A DNA stretch of 12,656 nucleotides from Bacteroidota bacterium (GTDB lineage: Bacteria > Bacteroidota > Bacteroidia > Flavobacteriales > Weeksellaceae). Of the stretch, positions 1 to 5,492 are shown piece by piece. The DNA lies in NCBI GenBank assembly GCA_023387375.1, contig JAEWIE010000035.1, positions 1 through 12,656 on the forward strand, written 5' to 3'. Numbering within the stretch: position 1 is the stretch's first letter; every line of letters starts with the position of its first letter. The translations under genes and the position numbers were made by a program. Under the pieces are notes generated by a model, which did not search any database, was not told where the DNA came from, and was given only the letters and a program-made list of their open reading frames with translations.

Positions 1-530
1 TCGGCTTCGTTTTTTGAAGGCTCAATAAATTCCTTATGCATAGGCTTAAGAGTGGTTTGGTAGCGATGCAACACTTCGTCCAAATCCCTTCCTCTTTCCT
101 GGGTATCGCGTCGAATCCGACGAATAAGTCTCTCATCCGAATCGGCATGAACAAACACCTTTAAATCGTATTCTTTAATAAGTTCGGGATGTGTTAAGAC
201 CAAAATCCCCTCTACAATCAATACATTTTTCGGCTCCACGGTCACGAGGTCTCCTGTACGGCTGTGCGTCACAAAACTATAGATCGGCTGGTCGATGTTT
301 TCTTTGTTCTTTAGCTTCTTTACATGGCTCGTAAGTAGATCAAAATCGATGGATTTAGGATGATCATAATTGAGCGATTCTCTCTCATGCAAGGAAAGAT
401 GCTGGTTGTCATGATAATAATTGTCTTGCGAAAGCACGTTTACGCCTTCTGTACTAAGTTGTTGAAGAATCTTGTTCACCACTGTGGTTTTCCCACTTCC
501 AGTTCCTCCTGCGATACCTATGACCAGCAT
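1..530 (-). CDS. udk: Uridine kinase (partial, C-terminus beyond window)
   Basis: Pyrimidine salvage kinase of the cytosol; the family phosphorylates uridine (and cytidine) to the monophosphate using ATP or GTP. I translated it from the complementary strand; 176 complete codons are visible before the window edge. Residues 8-16 are a P-loop (GGTGSGKTT). The substrate-site strand LSQDNYYHD follows at about 33-41, then NYDHPKSIDFDLL at 54-66, EGIL at 107-110 and the lid region with RRIRRDTQERGRDL at 137-150. The visible end (PMHKEFIEPSK) is the late conserved block of the family, so roughly 30 residues are missing compared with the usual length near 205. The ATG at 528-530 sits immediately before the P-loop strand, as expected. 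Its own -7 box lies about 18 bases upstream. The family assignment is secure; in some organisms the enzyme is multisubstrate, which cannot be judged here. Confidence 0.95.
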   Translation of the reverse strand, partial: MLVIGIAGGTGSGKTTVVNKILQQLSTEGVNVLSQDNYYHDNQHLSLHERESLNYDHPKSIDFDLLTSHVKKLKNKENIDQPIYSFVTHSRTGDLVTVEPKNVLIVEGILVLTHPELIKEYDLKVFVHADSDERLIRRIRRDTQERGRDLDEVLHRYQTTLKPMHKEFIEPSKNEA

Positions 531-547
531 GTTTAAATATTTTTTTA

Positions 548-555
548 CAAAGATA
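548..555 (-). promoter_or_regulatory. Candidate Bacteroidota -7 promoter box for udk
   Basis: Read on the minus strand the bases are TATCTTTG, a full match to the Bacteroidota -7 consensus TAnnTTTG. The box lies in the 65-base gap between udk and the sanA-like gene, about 18 bases before the udk ATG, so the predicted transcript would have a short AT-rich leader. No convincing TTTG -33 element is visible at the usual distance. This suggests that udk has its own promoter although it follows sanA on the same strand. Confidence 0.5.
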
Positions 556-595
556 ATATTTTAATTAAAACCACAGGAAATTTGCGCCTTTCTCC

Positions 596-1207
596 TTAGC
601 CAATTCCAAACACATAATGCACCACAGCCAGAACCCGAGCGAAAAACTCTCGCATTTGGTTGCGATAGAAACTCTCGGGCCGAGAGATATCCTGCGCATC
701 AAAACCCAGTGCGTTCATTTGCATATTTCTCGCAAAAAACAGAGCCCTAAAATTGTGGAATCCCTGTGATACGATAATGACGCTATTTTCTAAATAAAGC
801 TCTTTGCACCGATCAATACTCTCCTTGGTACTAAGTCCTTTGGAATCTTTGATAATTATGTCTGCTGGGACTCCTTCTTGGTAGATAAGAAAGTTCTTCA
901 TTGCCGTAGGCTCATCGTAGCCTCTACTTTTCTCCCCACTTACAATGATTCTCTTAATCTTACCGTGATGGTACAAAAGCGCCGCAGCCTCCATTCTTGC
1001 AATAAAATAAGGATTGGCATTGCCACTCATGGTTTTTGGGGATGTCCCAAGGACTAAGGCAGAGTTTCGGGGAGGAATCTTGGAGATTTTCGTATAGGTA
1101 CGTCCATTGGTCAGAGCAAATACCCAAACGTTGGCAAACAACATCACAAGAACCGCAAGTTCTAGGACGCGAAGCGAAATTTTCAATATGTTAAAGGCTC
1201 CTCTCAA
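596..1207 (-). CDS. sanA: SanA/YdcF-like DUF218 membrane protein
   Basis: Matches the SanA branch of the DUF218 (ElyC/SanA/YdcF) family, inner-membrane proteins linked to envelope integrity; E. coli SanA affects vancomycin exclusion at high temperature. Their biochemical reaction is not established. Residues about 9-32 form one hydrophobic helix; the rest is the DUF218 fold, probably facing the periplasm. SanA hallmarks are SALVLGTSPKT (about 49-59), NANPYFIARMEAAALLYHHGK, a basic-acidic loop at IIVSGEKSRGYDEP, and the strand IIVSQGFHNFRALFFA. At 203 residues it has a normal length. The start is a problem: this frame has no ATG before the membrane helix. I use TTG at 1205-1207, which overlaps the upstream TGA as TTGA. 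A second TTG at 1184-1186 lies behind an AGAGGAG stretch and is equally possible. Overlap with the oxidoreductase gene implies co-transcription and translational coupling. Confidence 0.85.
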   Translation of the reverse strand: MRGAFNILKISLRVLELAVLVMLFANVWVFALTNGRTYTKISKIPPRNSALVLGTSPKTMSGNANPYFIARMEAAALLYHHGKIKRIIVSGEKSRGYDEPTAMKNFLIYQEGVPADIIIKDSKGLSTKESIDRCKELYLENSVIIVSQGFHNFRALFFARNMQMNALGFDAQDISRPESFYRNQMREFFARVLAVVHYVFGIG

Positions 1208-2295
1208 AGTTGATCGAAATCTAAGACAATTTTTTCTTTTAACGCGTAAGACATGCAGGCTAAAATTTGGCCTTTGGCTTCTTCGCTCTTCGTTAAGTAT
1301 TCGTTCTCAAGAAGTTCGACTTCGCCCTGCACGAGTTTGCATTGACACGATCCACATATTCCGGATTTACAAGAAAAAGGAAGCTCGAACCCCTGTACGG
1401 ATAAACTTTGGAGAAGTTTGTTTTTATTGGACTCGAGCTGCGTCTCATGCCACTCTCCATTATATAAGAAATGAACCTGCACGGGACTTATTTGAGGAAG
1501 AGTCACCTCAACCGGATAGATATCCTCATTATAGGATTCAAAGAGTTCAAAATGGATTTGTTTTTTGGGAATTCCGTTCTCGAAACAGGCCCGTGCTATG
1601 GATTTAATCATATCTCCCTTTCCACAGATAAGGACATGGTCTACCGCATCCCAAAGGGTGGACTCTTCGTCCGTGTCATCAATCATCATCACTTGATTAA
1701 TGATTAAATGCACTTTTTTGGCGTCTAGTCTTCCTTCTAGAAAAGCATTTCCCAGTTTTTCTCTTGAATAAAAATAGTGAACGCTAAAGCGCTCTTTGTT
1801 TTGCTCTACTAGAGCATCAATTTCCTCTTTGAACGCCACGTCTTTTCTTGTTTTATTGCCATAAAAAAGAAAAAGTCGGGTGCGGGGCTCTGTTTTAAGA
1901 ATAGTTTTAAAATGACTGAGAATGGGCGTAATCCCGATTCCCGCAGCAAATCCTACAATGGTTCTAAACTCATGAGGTTTTGAGACAATCGTAAAGCGTC
2001 CTTTGGGTTCCGATACTTCCAAGAAGCTTCCCACAGGATGCTGCTCAATTAAACTGCTTGTGGAGCTCTCTTGGTCATTCACTTTGATTCCGAGGCTTAA
2101 AAAGGCCTCTCCACTCACGCCTGTCATGGAATAATCGTTCAAATATTTTTCTCCCTTATGCTCATACTCAAGGGTCACATACTGTCCTGCAAGAAATTCA
2201 AAATTAGATCGCAATTCCTTTGGTATTTCCAGCTCCAAAGAAAATGTACTTTTGGTAAGTTGTTGTTTTTTCGTTATTTTTAGCGGGTGAAACAT
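1204..2295 (-). CDS. PaaE-like ferredoxin-NADP(H) oxidoreductase, FAD and 2Fe-2S
   Basis: Soluble flavoprotein that passes electrons from NAD(P)H through FAD to a plant-type 2Fe-2S centre and on to a partner oxygenase, desaturase or similar enzyme. Domain order is PaaE-like: FAD-binding barrel (about 1-105), NAD-binding domain with GFAAGIGITP at 115-124 and LICGKGDM, then a C-terminal ferredoxin domain with Cys309, 314, 317 and 347 in the CX4CX2C...C pattern. No paaABCD genes are nearby, so the partner is unknown and I withhold a symbol. I chose the ATG at 2293-2295 because the family begins near 'FHPL' and because a -7 box at 2337-2344 would leave almost no leader for the upstream in-frame ATG at 2326-2328. 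That alternative would add 11 residues. An oddity is that the FAD-contact motif RxYS reads NDYS (Asn53). The stop overlaps the start of the sanA-like gene. Confidence 0.85.
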   Translation of the reverse strand: MFHPLKITKKQQLTKSTFSLELEIPKELRSNFEFLAGQYVTLEYEHKGEKYLNDYSMTGVSGEAFLSLGIKVNDQESSTSSLIEQHPVGSFLEVSEPKGRFTIVSKPHEFRTIVGFAAGIGITPILSHFKTILKTEPRTRLFLFYGNKTRKDVAFKEEIDALVEQNKERFSVHYFYSREKLGNAFLEGRLDAKKVHLIINQVMMIDDTDEESTLWDAVDHVLICGKGDMIKSIARACFENGIPKKQIHFELFESYNEDIYPVEVTLPQISPVQVHFLYNGEWHETQLESNKNKLLQSLSVQGFELPFSCKSGICGSCQCKLVQGEVELLENEYLTKSEEAKGQILACMSYALKEKIVLDFDQL

Positions 2296-2336
2296 ACCCT
2301 TTTTGACTTTCTGTAAAGTTGATTCCATAGGTGTAA

Positions 2337-2344
2337 CAAAACTA
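2337..2344 (-). promoter_or_regulatory. Candidate -7 promoter box for the oxidoreductase-sanA pair
   Basis: On the minus strand this reads TAGTTTTG, matching TAnnTTTG. It lies between the divergent oxidoreductase and thioredoxin genes. Transcription would be expected to begin around 2330, almost on top of the first possible ATG (2326-2328) but about 35 bases before the ATG at 2293-2295. No clear -33 element is seen, and any such element would fall inside the start of the thioredoxin gene. Confidence 0.4.
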
Positions 2345-2353
2345 AGAAAAATT

Positions 2354-2914
2354 ATGAAAAGAATTTGCCTTCTACTGGCCGTATCCCTAAGTATTGTAGC
2401 TTGTAAAAAAGAAAAAAAAGTAAGCGATTCAGAGCTTGCGAATCAAACGGCAGTGGATTCTATTAGTGAACCCACTCAGGCGGTGGCTAGTATTAAAGAA
2501 GTGACACCTGAGGCCTTTAGTGAAACGCTTAAACTTTCTAACGACACCCTATATGTCACAAATTTCTTTGCCACTTGGTGCGGACCTTGCGTAAGAGAAA
2601 TGCCGCACTTCCAAGACAAGATTAAAGAACTGGAAGGAAAAAAGGTGAAATTCACGTTTGTAAGTCTTGATGAGAAATCCGATTGGAACACCAAAGTCCC
2701 TGAATTTGGTGATAAGTACCGAATCTTAGACAAAGTGGTTTTATTAGACGGCGAGGCTCTCGGAGACGATTTCTTTACATCAAACTTTGACTCTTGGGAA
2801 GGCGCTTCGATTCCTTTCACGCAGTTTCGTCAAGGAACAAACAAAAAAGAAATTGTAGGAATGATGACTAAGGAAACGATGGAAGAGCAGTTTGCTGCTT
2901 TTACGATTCAGTAA
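2354..2914 (+). CDS. TlpA/ResA-like thioredoxin-fold lipoprotein
   Basis: Predicted membrane-anchored periplasmic thiol-disulfide protein of 186 residues. Residues 1-16 are a short hydrophobic signal ending in the lipobox IVAC, with Cys17 as the acyl-anchored residue, followed by a Lys-rich linker typical of Bacteroidota lipoproteins. After a variable spacer to about residue 60 comes the thioredoxin domain. Its strand VTNFFATWCGPC carries the active-site pair Cys76/Cys79, and the cis-proline loop is ASIPFTQF with Pro154. These features point to a reductase or electron-transfer role toward periplasmic disulfides; the substrate is unknown. The frame is open upstream to 2303, but the ATG at 2354 places the signal peptide correctly, so I use it. 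It lies 31 bases before the permease gene on the same strand and is divergent from the oxidoreductase gene. It could serve cytochrome maturation or metal/haem uptake rather than the neighbouring transporter specifically. Confidence 0.88.
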   Translation: MKRICLLLAVSLSIVACKKEKKVSDSELANQTAVDSISEPTQAVASIKEVTPEAFSETLKLSNDTLYVTNFFATWCGPCVREMPHFQDKIKELEGKKVKFTFVSLDEKSDWNTKVPEFGDKYRILDKVVLLDGEALGDDFFTSNFDSWEGASIPFTQFRQGTNKKEIVGMMTKETMEEQFAAFTIQ

Positions 2915-2945
2915 CCTTGCCCTTCGTCTTACGAAAGAAATAAAA

Positions 2946-3941
2946 TTGAAACCTACCCTTTTAAAACGATCTCTAAATTTTAAGACTTTGTGTCTTTTGC
3001 TTGCCCTGCTCGCAATTGCGGGCGTGGGATGCAATTTAAGCATTGGATATTTAGATTTGTCGTGGGAGGACTTCTTTTTTTACTCTCCTAACCAAGACAT
3101 TGCTTCGCTTCGCATTAATCGGGTTCTAGTGATGATTCTCGCGGGGGTAAGCATTCCTACATCGGGGTTTTTACTTCAAGAATACTTTCAAAACCCACTG
3201 GCGGGTCCTTCTGTTCTTGGGATTAGTTCAGTGGCCAGTTTAAGCGTGGCTCTTTATATCTTTCTATCCTACGATCTAGCCGTTCCTGAATTTTTACAAA
3301 ACGGCTTTATTTCAATCTCAGCCATTGTCGGAAGTTTTCTTTTGATGCTCATTTTAATGCTTATCTCAAAACGATTTGAAGACCCTGCGTTTTTGATTAT
3401 TTTCGGTTTCCTTATTTCGGCCTTGGCTGGCGCTGTGGTTTCTGTTCTCCAAGTTTATGCGGACAATCAAAGTCTAAAAAACTACATCTTATGGAGTTTT
3501 GGGGCCAACAACCAAGTGAATCAAAATCAACTTTGGGTACTTGCATTCTTTGTGATTGTAGGCCTCGGGGTAAGTTTTCGAACCATTAAACCACTTATTG
3601 GAAGTTCTCTTGGCCTTTCTTACGCGCAAAGTCTTGGAGTAAACTTAAACCATTTAAAATACCTCGTCATATTCGCCTCCTCTCTATTGTCCGCAAGTGT
3701 GACGGCGTTTCTAGGTCCCATTCTTTTTATCGGAATTGTAGTGCCCCATTTTTCAAGAATGCTTTGGAACCCTGCAAAACTATGGCACCAATGGATATTA
3801 AATATGTTAATTGGAGTTCTCATCATGCTCTTTTTCTCTAGTATAAGTGAACTTACCCTCTATCCTATTAATGTGATTACCTCACTCTTTGGGATTCCCG
3901 TGATTCTTCTTATGCTTCTTAAACCAAGAACTTCGTCATGA
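2946..3941 (+). CDS. FecCD/BtuC-family ABC transporter permease
   Basis: Integral membrane subunit of an importer for ferric chelates, haem or cobamides (FecCD family), normally a homodimer with two ATPases and a periplasmic binding protein. The protein is hydrophobic throughout, with several clear membrane helices. It carries family blocks: RINRVLVMILAGVSIPTSG, LLQEYFQNPLAGPSVLGIS (usual form NPLA-P-LG-S) and, late in the protein, FLGPILFIGIVVPHFSRML, the loop that contacts the ATPase. At 331 residues it has family length. No ATG exists near the N-terminus. I chose TTG at 2946 because it follows an A-rich leader (GAAATAAAA) and sits just before the first helix. A TTG at 2892, inside the thioredoxin gene, would add 18 residues. 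The 3' end overlaps the ATPase start as ATGA. The substrate cannot be read from the sequence. Confidence 0.9.
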   Translation: MKPTLLKRSLNFKTLCLLLALLAIAGVGCNLSIGYLDLSWEDFFFYSPNQDIASLRINRVLVMILAGVSIPTSGFLLQEYFQNPLAGPSVLGISSVASLSVALYIFLSYDLAVPEFLQNGFISISAIVGSFLLMLILMLISKRFEDPAFLIIFGFLISALAGAVVSVLQVYADNQSLKNYILWSFGANNQVNQNQLWVLAFFVIVGLGVSFRTIKPLIGSSLGLSYAQSLGVNLNHLKYLVIFASSLLSASVTAFLGPILFIGIVVPHFSRMLWNPAKLWHQWILNMLIGVLIMLFFSSISELTLYPINVITSLFGIPVILLMLLKPRTSS

Positions 3942-4873
3942 GCCAAAGTCCCTACATAGAATTAAAAGACATTTCCATTGGCTACAATTTCCCGTTGATC
4001 TCAAAGGTGAATACGTCTCTTTCCCAAGGTGAAATCGTGCTTCTGGTGGGAAACAATGGAGTTGGAAAAACTACCTTAATGCGTTCTCTGCTCGGACAAA
4101 TACCTCTTTTAGAAGGAAGCATTCTTTTGGGGGGCAAGAATTTAATGAATTTAAGTTCCCTAGAAAAGGCTCGCCATACGGCCGTCGTATTCTCCAAATC
4201 AAGTATAAAGGCTCAGCTGACTCTCTTTGATCTCGTGGCTTTAGGGAAATACATTTACTATCCCTATTATATCAAACTTAGTAAGACGCATGAGCAAGAA
4301 GTACATGCGATTATCGAGGAGCTAGGTCTTACCCCCTACAAGCACCATTTGCTCTCAGAGCTCTCAGAGGGAAATCTTCAAAAAGCCTACATAGCGAGGG
4401 CTTTTTGTCAGAACTCGCCCTTTATACTCCTAGATGAGCCTACGGCGCATTTGGATGAACTTAACAAGATCATGATCTTAAAACTCCTAAGAGATCTTGC
4501 AAAGAGTCATGGAAAGCTCATTCTTTTCTCTTCTCATGATTTTCGCCTTGCGAAGGAGTTTGCAGATAAAATTTGGCTCATTAAAGATTCTCATTTTTAT
4601 AGTGGCGTTTCCGAGGACATACTCTCTCAACATCCCGAGCTTATTCGACCTCTACTCTTCGATTTAAATGAGGGCTTTGTTCCCCCTCAGATTCAGGCTA
4701 GCCCCTTAGAAAAGGAACTCCTCTACTCTTTTTTACAAAAACACTTTCAAAGTAATTTCTCGGAATTTCAATTTATTCGGACTGAGAATCAGTGGCATGT
4801 ACAATTAAAGGAAAAACAGTGGAACTTAGCCTCATACGAGGAACTGAAGCAATTACTCAATACCCTACTGTAA
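3938..4873 (+). CDS. FecE-like ABC transporter ATP-binding protein with variant motifs and C-terminal extension
   Basis: Cytosolic ATPase that should power the preceding permease; the four-base ATGA overlap strongly implies coupled synthesis of a complex. Visible motifs are Walker A GNNGVGKTT (38-46), signature LSEGN (142-146, usual LSGGQ), Walker B FILLDEP (162-168) with catalytic Glu167, D-loop AHLD and switch His200. The usual Q-loop glutamine is not seen: the aligned stretch reads VVFSKSS (about 83-89). From memory, FecE-like proteins of other Bacteroidota show comparable Q-loop and LSDGE-type variation, so this is probably a lineage trait rather than decay. Residues about 225-311 extend beyond the nucleotide-binding domain and contain no motif I recognise. 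No substrate-binding protein or TonB-dependent receptor gene lies in the window. The start ATG is unambiguous. A tandem 9-base repeat (4352-4369) underlies the LSE-LSE residues at the signature motif. Confidence 0.9.
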   Translation: MSQSPYIELKDISIGYNFPLISKVNTSLSQGEIVLLVGNNGVGKTTLMRSLLGQIPLLEGSILLGGKNLMNLSSLEKARHTAVVFSKSSIKAQLTLFDLVALGKYIYYPYYIKLSKTHEQEVHAIIEELGLTPYKHHLLSELSEGNLQKAYIARAFCQNSPFILLDEPTAHLDELNKIMILKLLRDLAKSHGKLILFSSHDFRLAKEFADKIWLIKDSHFYSGVSEDILSQHPELIRPLLFDLNEGFVPPQIQASPLEKELLYSFLQKHFQSNFSEFQFIRTENQWHVQLKEKQWNLASYEELKQLLNTLL

Positions 4874-4898
4874 ACCAATCATTTACCTATTTTCTCAA

Positions 4899-4918
4899 AT
4901 ACTATGCATGCATAGTAT
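4899..4918 (+). promoter_or_regulatory. Distal palindromic operator (O1) for the MarR regulator
   Basis: A perfect 20-base palindrome, ATACTATGCATGCATAGTAT, extended by one more complementary pair (A4898/T4919) to 22 bases. Length and symmetry fit sites bound by MarR-family dimers. It lies 25 bases after the ATPase stop and 118 bases before the regulator gene. It shares 18 of 20 positions with the second site at 4983-5002. It has no loop and no T-run after it, so it does not look like a terminator. Binding by the adjacent regulator is inferred. Confidence 0.72.
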
Positions 4919-4982
4919 TATGCAGCTCTTAGTATTTAAATAATTGAGAATCAACAATTAACAAAAAATTAACGTTTCTAAT

Positions 4983-5002
4983 ATACTATGCATGCATAAG
5001 AT
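4983..5002 (+). promoter_or_regulatory. Proximal operator (O2), next to the regulator promoter
   Basis: Second copy of the palindrome, reading ATACTATGCATGCATAAGAT. The left half is identical to O1; the right half differs at two positions, and a perfect 12-base core TATGCATGCATA remains. Its centre is 84 bases from that of O1, which is eight turns of B-DNA. It ends four bases before the TATATTTG box, so it covers the expected -33 region. A bound protein would block RNA polymerase. Confidence 0.72.
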
Positions 5003-5006
5003 TTTC

Positions 5007-5014
5007 TATATTTG
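5007..5014 (+). promoter_or_regulatory. Candidate -7 promoter box of the marR-fadNAE operon
   Basis: TATATTTG is a full match to the Bacteroidota -7 consensus TAnnTTTG. It lies 22 bases before the regulator ATG, so transcription should start near 5020 with a short leader. No TTTG -33 element is present at the usual distance; that position is occupied by operator O2. It is the only promoter candidate I found for the four-gene operon, whose later junctions are 0-24 bases. Confidence 0.65.
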
Positions 5015-5036
5015 AATTAACCCAATCGAATAGAAA

Positions 5037-5492
5037 ATGAAAACTTCCACAAAGGACAAATCGGAGAACATTGATCTCATTCTAAAGTCCACCTGGCTCG
5101 CGGTTTCCAAGATGTATTCAGACATGGCTTCCGAATACGATTCCACTGCAGTGCAGGCACTCACTTTACTTAAGATAGACCCCAAAGACGGTACCCGAAG
5201 CACCAATTTGGGACCTAAAATGGCCATTGAGCCCACTTCTCTCACTCGAATCGTGAAACTCTTAGAAGACAATGGATTCATATACAAAGAAAAAACCGAG
5301 GTTGACAAGCGTGAAGTGATTATTAAACTCACAGAGAAAGGACTTCAGCATAGGGACATTTCAAAAGATGTCGTTCTAAACTTCAATCAAATCATCATCG
5401 ATAAAATTGAAAAGGAGAAACTCGATATTTTTCGAGAAGTGATGTCCACTATTTTACGAACCGCAAATCAGTTAAACAATAAAAAGAAATAA
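5037..5492 (+). CDS. MarR-family transcriptional regulator, probable beta-oxidation regulator
   Basis: DNA-binding regulator of 151 residues, normal for MarR. The winged helix-turn-helix spans about residues 36-102. It includes LTLLKIDPKDGTRSTNLGPKM, the recognition helix PTSLTRIVKLLEDNG (about 66-80) and a wing with the family-typical D-x-R (Asp90/Arg92) in DKREVIIKLTEKG. The N- and C-terminal helices form the expected dimerisation region. Its TAA is followed at once by the ATG of fadN, so regulator and enzymes are almost certainly co-transcribed. Two matching palindromes lie upstream, one against the promoter, which points to autorepression with repression of fadNAE. By analogy with other fatty-acid regulators the inducer could be a fatty acid or acyl-CoA, but nothing in the sequence shows it. 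An activator role cannot be excluded, since the promoter lacks a clear -33 element. Confidence 0.9.
   Translation: MKTSTKDKSENIDLILKSTWLAVSKMYSDMASEYDSTAVQALTLLKIDPKDGTRSTNLGPKMAIEPTSLTRIVKLLEDNGFIYKEKTEVDKREVIIKLTEKGLQHRDISKDVVLNFNQIIIDKIEKEKLDIFREVMSTILRTANQLNNKKK

Noticed and set aside
35..42. TATGCATA palindrome inside udk
   Set aside because: Lacks the central TGCATGCA repeat of the operators and lies within conserved coding sequence (PMHK).
1107..1707. Plus-strand open frames opposite the oxidoreductase gene
   Set aside because: Their translations are unlike any protein and the minus-strand genes carry clear Fe-S and DUF218 motifs over the same bases.
4352..4369. Tandem 9-base repeat CTCTCAGAG in the ATPase gene
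   Set aside because: It encodes LSE-LSE at the signature motif without changing the family alignment, so chance or a silent codon coincidence explains it.
4898..4919. Perfect palindrome after the ATPase gene as a transcription terminator
   Set aside because: It has no loop, is AT-rich, lacks a following T-run, and recurs next to the regulator promoter, which fits an operator better.
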